The notes beneath the pieces are model-generated. The model was not told the DNA's origin. It saw nothing but the letters and a program-made list of their open reading frames with translations, and ran no database searches. The position numbers and the translations under genes were made by a program. 33,786 bases of DNA from a virus. Shown one piece after another: positions 1 to 7,871 of the stretch. Position 1 is the stretch's first letter; each line of letters begins with the position of its first letter. The stretch lies in the IMG/VR virus record IMGVR_UViG_3300046777_000727, positions 1 through 33,786 of that record, one strand, 5' to 3'.

Positions 1-53
1 CGTAGTACGGTTCGCCTTTGTCATCATAGCGAAGTATCTCCTTATCTGGGATG
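1..53. repeat. Terminal direct repeat, left copy (circular join)
   Basis: Bases 1-53 match 33734-33786 at 51 of 53 positions. The differences are at 47 (T versus C) and 50 (G versus A). Both fall at third codon positions of the XkdF-like gene (ATC CCA versus ATT CCG, both Ile-Pro), so the encoded protein is the same. This is what overlapping ends of a circular assembly look like when the reads come from two close variants. Confidence 0.9.
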
Positions 54-223
54 AGTGCGGGACCGTATAGCATGCGACGTTCTTCATCCACTTTCGATAG
101 CTGCATTTTGCTTAGTGCTATCCAATTCTCTTCTATTGCAGGCATGTCAACAAGGCCCATTGCTGTGATACCCAATCGACCTTCTTCGTCGATTACACAT
201 TTAACTACTTTTCTTTTTTCCAT
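1..223 (-). CDS. XkdF-like prohead protease, N-terminal part (continues at the right end)
   Basis: This is the first 74 codons of a gene that runs off the left edge and continues at the other end of the window. The ATG at 223-221 opens MEKRKVVKCVIDEEGRLG, followed by the segment GLVDMPAIEENWIALS and then GPALIPDKEI. This is the usual N-terminal layout of the XkdF-like phage serine protease family (Peptidase_S78_2). At base 1 the frame passes exactly into the frame ending at 33360, giving a 198-residue product. It follows the tape-measure gene by 24 bases. Proteins of this family are thought to process capsid or scaffold during head maturation. The family call rests on motif recognition; the joining of the two parts is read directly from the sequence. 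Confidence 0.85.
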   Translation of the reverse strand, partial: MEKRKVVKCVIDEEGRLGITAMGLVDMPAIEENWIALSKMQLSKVDEERRMLYGPALIPDKEILRYDDKGEPYY

Positions 224-247
224 TTTACAAAGTTACGATTTTAATGA

Positions 248-2680
248 TTATCCAAGTCTTGCCAAGTCCTCAACCTTTTCGCGCACTTCCTGCTGTGAAG
301 CAACATCTCCCGCAAGCACAAATGCACGTGGTGTTATTTGCTCAGGTTGGTTCTGTATGAACTGCGCAGCGAGCGGGTTGAACTGTGCTGGTTGTGTCTC
401 TGCACCTCCTCCACCCGTGGAAGGCACATTGGTATTTGTGCTACTATCACTTCCGCTCGTGCTTCCAAACTGCGAGTTCTTAATTTTAATAATTTGCGCC
501 AAACCTAATGCACCAGCAAGAGCAGCTTCAACGAACTGAGCACCTGTGGCAAGTTTGATTGGGTTACCGCCCGCTGTTAATGCACCTGTAACCGCGGATG
601 CCGTTTGCACAGTTGCAGCACCAATGGCTAACGCCTTATCTGTTTTAAATTTCTTTCTTGCATCACGTTCACTATTCTTTGTTGATGCATCACTGAATGC
701 TTGAATTATTGCTATTGCATTTTGCGCAAGTTCCAGTCCTTTCTTAAAACCTTCTTGACGTATTTCTGTTTTCTTTGCCTCACTATCAGCTGTCGTTGCT
801 ACTTCTGTTGCCGTTGCTGAAGCTGTAACTGCAGCTAATTCATCTTGCCATTTCTTTGTAATTTCAGTTGTATCTAATCCGGCTGCTTCGGCAAGTGCAA
901 TTAACTTTTCATATTTCTGACTAATAGCTAGTTCTTCCTTTTCTTGATTGGTTAATCCAGCTACATATTCAGCATCTTGTAATTGTGCGAGTTCAGTATA
1001 ATACGCATTTGCTGCATCCAATCTTTTTTGAGCCTCTTTTAATGCAGCTTCAGTTTTTGCTTTTTCACCATCTTCAAATTCTTTTAAATTTTCCTGATAT
1101 AACTGATTTAATAAATCACTTACTTCTTGCTCAGCCTTCAACTGTGCATCTGCCGCATCCTTTGCGGCCTTTGCTTTATCATCCGCTGCTTTCTGTGCCG
1201 CTGCCTTTTCCTTAGCCTCTTGAGCATTGAGAATACCATCACGTGTATTAGTTAAAGTCTCTAATGACTTTTCTGCGTCCTTAATTATTTGCTCCTGATT
1301 CTTACGCTCGGCCTCGGGATCAAAAATTTTTTTAGTGATAAATTCATTGACGTTATCAAATATTTTGGAGGTATCAATGGTTTCTAATCCCAGTCCAAGT
1401 TTATTCAATACGCCAATAGCACCATTGACAAAATTGTCAAAGAACTCAGCAATTTTCTTTTGAGGATATGTAACAAAGTCAAGGAATGTACGGAGGTATT
1501 CGGCATTGCGTTCCGCTGCTTTGATTTGACCTTCTGCCTGAATACGTGTTGTTTCAATCACTGCCTGCTGTTGTGCAATGGCAGTGTTTAACTGAGAAAT
1601 TTTGAGTGCTGTGATTTCTTTCTCAGTCATTCCTTGACGCTTCAAGGTTTCTTCGGTGGCTGAGATACGGTCGTATTGCTCCTTGGCTAAGGTCGCACGC
1701 TCTTTTTGCACTTCGAGTGCTTGCTGCTCAGCATCCGTAACACCGTCAATAAGTGACAGCAACTCATCAGCATAAACAATTGCAGCGGCAATGGCAGCAC
1801 CAATTAAAAAAATAGGATTAGTCAATAGTGCCTTACCTACCGATGCAAATGCACTGCCGATGCTGGATATACCTTTGGCAATATCACCCGGCTTGACTTG
1901 ACTAATATTTACAGCTAACTGTTTAGCCCCTTCAGCCGCACCTTCAAAATCAAGGTTGGCAATACGTGAGGTCACAAGTCCGAGTGAACCGCCAACGCGC
2001 TCGAATGCACCACCTGCCTGTGTTCCTACTGCTTGTGCTGCATCTTGAATCTTATCTTTCAATTCACCCGCCGCTGCTGCAAGTTCACGGTACTTTGCAC
2101 TATCAGGGTCAGTAGCCGCAAGCTGTGCCTGTAATTCACGCAGCTGTGCTTTGAGTGATTTGGATGATGTTACAACTTCTTCTTGTGTTACAGCTAAATC
2201 TTTATACTCAGTTGCGGCTGTATCAAGATTGCTAGTATCAACCTTTGTATCTTTTAATTCCGTGTTGAGATTCTCAGTTGCATTTGCTAATTGATTAACC
2301 GGTGTAACTACGTCTTGCACCGCATCGCCTACATTTTCAATGTTACGTGCAGCATTACCTGTATCAATATTTTGAATTGCATCACCTACCTTTTCAATCT
2401 TACTGGCGTCAATAGATTCTATTGCAGTTCCAATGTTGGAAATATTGCCACTTTCAATATTGGTAATTGTACTTTCTAATTCTTGGATTTGCGCGTTTAC
2501 ATCCGCAAAAGCTTTGCTATTTGGCTCAAGTCCATTTAGCTGTTCATCCAGTTTAAGTAATTGGTTATATAACGCATCAAGTGAACTTTGTGTAGCAATA
2601 GTACTCGCGTCAAGACTTCTAAGATTTTGCTCTGCTTGCGATGTGTCAATTACAAAAGTTCTAACAATAGGCTCTGCCAT
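248..2680 (-). CDS. Tail tape measure protein
   Basis: The 810-residue protein sets tail length and probably helps DNA entry. Residues 1-260 are heptad-rich and Gln/Asn/Asp-rich (SQAEQNLRSL, LDALYNQLLKLDEQLN), as expected for long coiled coil. A hydrophobic stretch follows at about 285-315 (NPIFLIGAAIAAAIVYADEL), typical of tape measures. Long Ala/Lys/Glu helices with AQKAADDKAKAAKDAADAQ come next, and the C-terminal part has a second Ala/Gly-rich hydrophobic region and a Gly/Ser/Thr-rich linker. The start overlaps the stop of the 59-residue gene upstream (TAATG), so translation is probably coupled. No peptidase or lysozyme domain was recognised in it. At 2.4 kb it predicts a short tail of roughly 120 nm, using the usual rule for tape measures. 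Confidence 0.85.
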   Translation of the reverse strand: MAEPIVRTFVIDTSQAEQNLRSLDASTIATQSSLDALYNQLLKLDEQLNGLEPNSKAFADVNAQIQELESTITNIESGNISNIGTAIESIDASKIEKVGDAIQNIDTGNAARNIENVGDAVQDVVTPVNQLANATENLNTELKDTKVDTSNLDTAATEYKDLAVTQEEVVTSSKSLKAQLRELQAQLAATDPDSAKYRELAAAAGELKDKIQDAAQAVGTQAGGAFERVGGSLGLVTSRIANLDFEGAAEGAKQLAVNISQVKPGDIAKGISSIGSAFASVGKALLTNPIFLIGAAIAAAIVYADELLSLIDGVTDAEQQALEVQKERATLAKEQYDRISATEETLKRQGMTEKEITALKISQLNTAIAQQQAVIETTRIQAEGQIKAAERNAEYLRTFLDFVTYPQKKIAEFFDNFVNGAIGVLNKLGLGLETIDTSKIFDNVNEFITKKIFDPEAERKNQEQIIKDAEKSLETLTNTRDGILNAQEAKEKAAAQKAADDKAKAAKDAADAQLKAEQEVSDLLNQLYQENLKEFEDGEKAKTEAALKEAQKRLDAANAYYTELAQLQDAEYVAGLTNQEKEELAISQKYEKLIALAEAAGLDTTEITKKWQDELAAVTASATATEVATTADSEAKKTEIRQEGFKKGLELAQNAIAIIQAFSDASTKNSERDARKKFKTDKALAIGAATVQTASAVTGALTAGGNPIKLATGAQFVEAALAGALGLAQIIKIKNSQFGSTSGSDSSTNTNVPSTGGGGAETQPAQFNPLAAQFIQNQPEQITPRAFVLAGDVASQQEVREKVEDLARLG

Positions 2681-2859
2681 TAGCTGAATAGATTATAGAT
2701 TAAGTACATGATTCCAAAAACTAATATGCTTCGCCATGTGTATAGTGTTACTTTCCATAGTCCACGCTGCCATTTGCGCAGCGCATAGTTGTGTACCTTG
2801 CTTGGTGCGATTCCTAGTTGTATCAATCGCATGCTGTTCTTAATTGATTGTCCGCTCAT
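2680..2859 (-). CDS. Small basic protein with one membrane-like segment, before the tape measure
   Basis: A 59-residue gene fills the gap between the large tail protein and the tape measure. Its ATG overlaps the stop of the upstream gene (ATGA at 2859-2856) and its TAA overlaps the tape-measure ATG. It begins MSGQSIKNSMRLIQLGIAPS, is Arg/Lys-rich in the middle (RKWQRGLWK), and ends in a hydrophobic stretch (SILVFGIMYLIYNLF). Tight coupling on both sides argues that it is real. The function is unknown; a role in tail assembly or in membrane contact during infection is a guess from position. Confidence 0.7.
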   Translation of the reverse strand: MSGQSIKNSMRLIQLGIAPSKVHNYALRKWQRGLWKVTLYTWRSILVFGIMYLIYNLFS

Positions 2860-5800
2860 CGTACTGCTGTGTATTGTAATGTTACTGTTGTAAAGAATGT
2901 GTATGGATATCCTGTGCCGGTGGTAATAATCTCAAGTCGATGTTCGGCTGTATTCGTTGCCGTATCAATATTGATTGCAAAGTTCACCGTACCAAAACCG
3001 TTATCCTCACTGATTAATATAGCACCTGTTGCAGCGGCTATGCTTCCCACCTTTTGAAGCGTGACCATGTGCAAGCCGTTGTAAGTTGTCTGAGTTGCAA
3101 TATCTGTAACATTGATATGAAGTAGCACCGACCAAAAACTGTCATCGGGCATGCTCAAGTGAACACCCGTATTATCAATAGTCGGTTGAATAATATCTCC
3201 ACTTATGGCCAGTGCATCTTTGCTGCCTAACATGATTATACCGTACTGCGTGCCTCCTTCATTTTGACCGCGATCGTCAAGCTTCCATCCACCGCCAAGG
3301 TGAAAACCACTCTGTGAGGTGAGCACATTTTTGCCAAACATGCTGTTACCGTTTACGGATTCGGTTAGCTTCAAAGTATCACCTACTGCAATCATATTAT
3401 TATTACCGTCAACTATGGATAATTCAACACCTTGTTGTACCGAACGTGAATTACCATCTACCGTTTGCGCTATTACATTGCGGGAGATTGGGTTAGTATT
3501 TGTGCCTGTAATGCCGTTGGTCGGTAAACTACCTTGGTTATTGAATGAATAACACTCACCTGCACTCTCACTCCATGTGTAGCCATATCGCACACAACAG
3601 CTTTGTGTTGCTGCTACTGGGTCGCCATTGCCGTCAATAAAATTAACTGTGCCATTAATGTTGATTGTATCAGGTGTGCTTGCACAGTCCGCTTCACTAT
3701 CGATGTACTTAATCAATTTCACTTTGGTAGATTCAAACATGCCCACCTTGTAATCTGTTATCTCAAGGATACGCCACTGTGCATTCTGAACATGTATAAT
3801 ATCACTAAACTTAAAGGTGAGAATATCGCTAAGGTCAAGTGCAAATGATGCCTCCATAATTCGCGCATTAGGCGAATAAAGTTCATTGAATGCGTTACGC
3901 CAATAGGTGTTGAATAGATTGAAGTATGGATTTGCATTGATAATGAACGGTGGCGTTTCAGGTGCAAAGTTCAAATCATAGTCAGTAATAGTAGCAGTTA
4001 CCGAACTATAATTATTAAGCACAGTAACTCCAAATGCAACAGGTGCTTGAACTCCTATACTATCATCAAATAATTGTATTTGATATGCATTAGCAGCAAA
4101 TAAGGCACGAGGCCCAGGCACTACAAATTCGTTATTATTATTTAGGAATTGCGGAATTGGTATTAGTGTGCCGGGAATATTACCCGCTGGAGTGCTGCGT
4201 GTGACTAATTGCACAGTATTATCACCTTGCACAAACGTGCTAATCGGTACATCAGGATTAACACTATATCCCTCTGCTTTATATTCGCCATATACACGCC
4301 CGTTATCTTTGTAAAGCTTTCCTAAATAATCCTCTCCTGCTGTATAGCTAAATAATGTTTTGGCTTTTTGCAGTTCAGTAGTTGAATAAATGGTAATGTC
4401 TTTACCGATATCTAACTTCTGATTCCAATCTAATACATCGCCACTACCTATATAGCTATTGTATGGCACAATGCTAATCTTATTTGGATTAATTCTATCA
4501 GGTACAATAACGCAATTGTGCATCTTGATAACGTCATTGACAAAATCCGCTTGACGCATATCGGGTGCATTGAGATTGTAGGCTATTGTAGATCCATAAT
4601 TAAATCTTGTACCAACCAATTCTATGAGTGATGAACCTAAGTCACCACTACCTGCTAATATATACACATCAGCTATTCCACTTCCGGCACCTCCAGCATT
4701 TACAATTTCATATCTAAATGCAAATTCAACTGTATCTCCCGCTTCTAGATTCATTCCGTATAAAAAGTCAACAGTTAAATTAGCTGAATAGCCAAAATCT
4801 TCAATAAAAATTGGCGTGCCACCATTGACCCTATAATATATTTTAAAAATAGTGAAATTACCAACGCCCGCGTAATTCAAACTTTGTAATGCTAAAGTGA
4901 AGTGGAATGTATATAACCCACCTCCCGGCGCAGTATATACTCCCGTTGTAGGGTCATAGTCATTATTATTGTCAAACGCTTCCGATACAGGTGCATAATA
5001 TTGATAAGGACTAATAGAGCCACTTGGAGCAAATGGCATTGTAATAGTGCTTGCATTATATGCACGGAAAGCATATTGCGGCCCTAGGTCATCAGTATCT
5101 AAATAGCTTTTATTTATCCATGGCATGTGATAACCCGCTAGGATATTAAGCAATGATGCAGCCTCAAGTTCAAAACCCGCATCTGCTATGATTTGCTCAA
5201 GCAAATAATCCCACCTAAGTGCTGGAGTTAAATCCACAGCATAAAGTGGTGTTGCACTGTTACTGATTCTACGAGTTCCGGCTTGACCTTGCTCACTCCA
5301 TAGCTGCCCTCTATCTACTAATGTCCAAATGCGAGCCGATGTTGTAATTGTTACGTTGTCATATATTACAGTCTCATTTAGGTTAGGCAGGTCTTCAATA
5401 TCCTTCAGTTTCTTTTCACCGATAGCCTTGAATAAATCAGGTGTCTCAGCGTAGAAGGCTAACTCTATCTCATTAATCTTGCCCATCTGTTGATACACTT
5501 TGCGCACGCGGATGTAACCTTTTGCAATGGGCAGCGTATCTACCCGAATTTCAGCGGGTAGTTTGTAGTGGAAAAAGTTGTTTAATCCACCATCATAGTT
5601 CACATCAAATAATGCACCCAGTGCAAGTTGATTGCGATCGCTGTAAGGCACTCTGAACTCACGACTAAATGCGCCTAAGGACGTGAAGTTGTTGAGGTCA
5701 GTATAACGCCAATTCTGCGAGATACTTTCGTTCTCGAAAAGGTCGAGGTAATATTCAGTAGACGCAGGTACTGAACCGTAAAAGTTAAAGGTTATACTTT

Positions 5801-6074
5801 CCATTTCAAGGAATGGATAACCGTCTAAGGTTAGCACCGTCCACACACTTCCATCATACACGGCAGCACTGCAATAGAATAATCCATAGCTACCATTCAA
5901 GGTAGAGATAACTTCAACATAGCCACCTTGCCAATCAGTTTCATCACCTGACACATTAACTGTTTGAGGTGTACTAAAAAGGTCAACATATCCACCACCT
6001 GTTTCTAAAATAGTTGGCCCCGGTGCAACACCGTCTCCTCCTACTATAACTATTAAACTTACCTCTCCGTTCAT
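2856..6074 (-). CDS. Large tail/baseplate protein (1072 aa)
   Basis: The protein is rich in beta-forming, Asn/Thr/Gly/Tyr-containing sequence. It lies between the putative distal tail protein and the tape measure, where siphoviruses carry baseplate hub or receptor-binding proteins. Residues 80-260 (LFENESISQNWRYTDL, EFRVPYSDRNQLALGALFDV) look like a structured platform domain of the kind seen in Bacteroidota siphophages. The last 200 residues contain GSMFGKNVLTSQSGFHLGGGWKL-like beta repeats resembling fibre tips. I recognise no enzymatic motif. It starts 2 bases after the stop of the 425-residue gene upstream. Tail identity is likely; the exact role (hub, fibre or both) is inferred from position. 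Confidence 0.65.
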   Translation of the reverse strand: MNGEVSLIVIVGGDGVAPGPTILETGGGYVDLFSTPQTVNVSGDETDWQGGYVEVISTLNGSYGLFYCSAAVYDGSVWTVLTLDGYPFLEMESITFNFYGSVPASTEYYLDLFENESISQNWRYTDLNNFTSLGAFSREFRVPYSDRNQLALGALFDVNYDGGLNNFFHYKLPAEIRVDTLPIAKGYIRVRKVYQQMGKINEIELAFYAETPDLFKAIGEKKLKDIEDLPNLNETVIYDNVTITTSARIWTLVDRGQLWSEQGQAGTRRISNSATPLYAVDLTPALRWDYLLEQIIADAGFELEAASLLNILAGYHMPWINKSYLDTDDLGPQYAFRAYNASTITMPFAPSGSISPYQYYAPVSEAFDNNNDYDPTTGVYTAPGGGLYTFHFTLALQSLNYAGVGNFTIFKIYYRVNGGTPIFIEDFGYSANLTVDFLYGMNLEAGDTVEFAFRYEIVNAGGAGSGIADVYILAGSGDLGSSLIELVGTRFNYGSTIAYNLNAPDMRQADFVNDVIKMHNCVIVPDRINPNKISIVPYNSYIGSGDVLDWNQKLDIGKDITIYSTTELQKAKTLFSYTAGEDYLGKLYKDNGRVYGEYKAEGYSVNPDVPISTFVQGDNTVQLVTRSTPAGNIPGTLIPIPQFLNNNNEFVVPGPRALFAANAYQIQLFDDSIGVQAPVAFGVTVLNNYSSVTATITDYDLNFAPETPPFIINANPYFNLFNTYWRNAFNELYSPNARIMEASFALDLSDILTFKFSDIIHVQNAQWRILEITDYKVGMFESTKVKLIKYIDSEADCASTPDTININGTVNFIDGNGDPVAATQSCCVRYGYTWSESAGECYSFNNQGSLPTNGITGTNTNPISRNVIAQTVDGNSRSVQQGVELSIVDGNNNMIAVGDTLKLTESVNGNSMFGKNVLTSQSGFHLGGGWKLDDRGQNEGGTQYGIIMLGSKDALAISGDIIQPTIDNTGVHLSMPDDSFWSVLLHINVTDIATQTTYNGLHMVTLQKVGSIAAATGAILISEDNGFGTVNFAINIDTATNTAEHRLEIITTGTGYPYTFFTTVTLQYTAVR

Positions 6075-6075
6075 G

Positions 6076-7353
6076 TTATGTCCAGTATTCGTTAGCTATT
6101 CTTACTTTCAAAGTTAGGTTATATAACTTGCCTTCGTAGGAAGTTTTTTCCGTGTACGATGTGTCATCGATGTTCACTGCATAGTGCGAGCCGTTATCAT
6201 TCACTAGATGCACTTGGTTACTTACAAGTAAGCCGCGCAAGTAAACAAACTCTTGCTGCGTTAAAAAGTCACTTGTCACAGTCAGCACACGTTGCACTAT
6301 GTTTTGGCGTTGGTACAATCCACGGTCGTATGTGCTGAAGATTGTCGGTGAACTGTTGAATAGATTGCGGCGGTAATTCTTGCGATCTATTTCATTGGTG
6401 TACTCTGACTTCTTTTTGAAGTTCCAATATTCATAACCACCACGCGCACCTACCCACGCTAGGCGAACATTTGGCCAATTACATTCACAGTTACCATAGT
6501 AATCTTCATTCCACAAGTAGTAACGCTCGCCGACTTCAACCCCAGCACCGTTATTCATGATGATTCGAATGTATCGCCAATCATCTGCGGCTAATACTGT
6601 GTTAGGTGTAAAGCCTGCCCACGCTATGAGATTAGCAGGGAAGCATGGCACAGCACTTACAACTTCATTTAGTGTTACCGTTTGACCCAAACCAATACCT
6701 ACACTTGGTACTATATAAATATTGATACTCGCAATTGTGTTATTGGTCAAATAAGTGTCATTGCCGGGGAAGTATATCAATCCGTAGTCAGCCTTTCGCA
6801 CTGGGATACTGATGTGACCTGCAGGAATGTTCCAAGTGCTAAACCATTTTGGATATTGAGTATCCGGCACACGGTCAGTCATGGCAAGTGATGTGCTGTT
6901 GGTAATACTAAACTTCACATTCTGCGCACCTGTCTGCGGATTCGGTTTGTAACCGTCCTGCATTTGGTAGTATTGATTAACTACTAAAATATCCTCACCG
7001 TCTACACTGCTGCCTTCAGCCTCAGTTAAGATGCCGCCAATTATCCACCATTCAGCAATTGAGAATTGTATAAGGTTACGGCAAACAGTTTCATTAATTA
7101 CGCTGCCCGTGTGATTGTGCAGTGCTTGCTGTTCAAGATTGCGCAGTTGAATCAATGACTGCAAATCAAAATATAAATTACCGTCGGCAGCAGGTGAAAT
7201 ATAGAAGTTGAATACTTGACCTGTTGTAACATTATTCACAGTCACGCCATACTGAAAGCCATCGTTTGCTGTCTCAGTACTTGAGGCAATAATCATAAGC
7301 TTTTGCCCACGTGCGCTCCACGAATACGGCTGGTCATCTATTGTTATAGCCAT
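6076..7353 (-). CDS. Putative distal tail / baseplate protein (425 aa)
   Basis: A 425-residue beta-rich protein beginning MAITIDDQPYSWSARGQKLM. The N-terminal region (GVTVNNVTTGQVFNFYISP) and the long aromatic C-terminal part (NFKKKSEYTNEIDRKNYRRN, then LYNLTLKVRIANEYWT) fit a tail-tip ring or adaptor protein. Its start overlaps the last base of the gp10-like gene stop. In Bacteroidota siphophages a protein of this size and position usually accompanies the large baseplate protein downstream. No catalytic motif is visible. The distal-tail assignment is positional; it could equally be another baseplate component. Confidence 0.5.
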   Translation of the reverse strand: MAITIDDQPYSWSARGQKLMIIASSTETANDGFQYGVTVNNVTTGQVFNFYISPAADGNLYFDLQSLIQLRNLEQQALHNHTGSVINETVCRNLIQFSIAEWWIIGGILTEAEGSSVDGEDILVVNQYYQMQDGYKPNPQTGAQNVKFSITNSTSLAMTDRVPDTQYPKWFSTWNIPAGHISIPVRKADYGLIYFPGNDTYLTNNTIASINIYIVPSVGIGLGQTVTLNEVVSAVPCFPANLIAWAGFTPNTVLAADDWRYIRIIMNNGAGVEVGERYYLWNEDYYGNCECNWPNVRLAWVGARGGYEYWNFKKKSEYTNEIDRKNYRRNLFNSSPTIFSTYDRGLYQRQNIVQRVLTVTSDFLTQQEFVYLRGLLVSNQVHLVNDNGSHYAVNIDDTSYTEKTSYEGKLYNLTLKVRIANEYWT

Positions 7354-7871
7354 TACCTTTTATTTAATAGTTTTCTTGTCTCAAATCCTTTTACAAATGC
7401 TTCCATAAGTACATCCTTGTATTCATCCCAAGTATCTTCTATCGCCTCCTTGTAATAGCCAATGCCTACTATTCCATTTTCACCTATGCTCTTTGCCATT
7501 GCAAATGCAGCACTTTTGATATTGCTTTCTGTTGATTTGATGAACTCGCCCTGTCTATTGCGTAGCTTTAACCGTTTAATCTTTATCCAGTTCTCTATTG
7601 CCTTCGGTGGTGGCATTTTTGCACCTGCCCTTCTACCCCATTCAATCACATCTGCATACTGTCCCGCTTCCGAATTACTCACCGTAAAGTCTAGGGTCGG
7701 TTTACGATAGCGAAAACGTAATTTATACGTGAGTGATTTTTCAAGTGTGCCCGATGCAACACGATTAACCACCTTGCCACGCACGCGGCGTTTGATGCGC
7801 AAGTTACTTTGCGCACGCTCTACCACTTTCGCAGCATACTCATTCAATACATCTTCAAAAGGATTAGCCAT
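7353..7871 (-). CDS. HK97 gp10-like head-tail joining protein
   Basis: 172 residues. The basic N-terminal half (NLRIKRRVRGKVVNRVASG, then TLEKSLTYKLRF) is followed by YADVIEWGRRAGAKMPPPKA, which resembles the conserved core of the HK97 gp10 family as found in Bacteroidota phages. These proteins sit at the neck and complete the head-tail connection. The gene shares one base with its neighbours on each side (end 7353, start 7871), which marks it as part of one coupled operon. It follows a predicted tail terminator, the usual partner in neck modules. Confidence 0.7.
   Translation of the reverse strand: MANPFEDVLNEYAAKVVERAQSNLRIKRRVRGKVVNRVASGTLEKSLTYKLRFRYRKPTLDFTVSNSEAGQYADVIEWGRRAGAKMPPPKAIENWIKIKRLKLRNRQGEFIKSTESNIKSAAFAMAKSIGENGIVGIGYYKEAIEDTWDEYKDVLMEAFVKGFETRKLLNKR

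Noticed and set aside
51-539. Plus-strand frame of 162 codons
   Set aside because: It lies antisense to the XkdF-like and tape-measure genes, its sequence has no protein-like pattern, and transcription of this region is on the minus strand.
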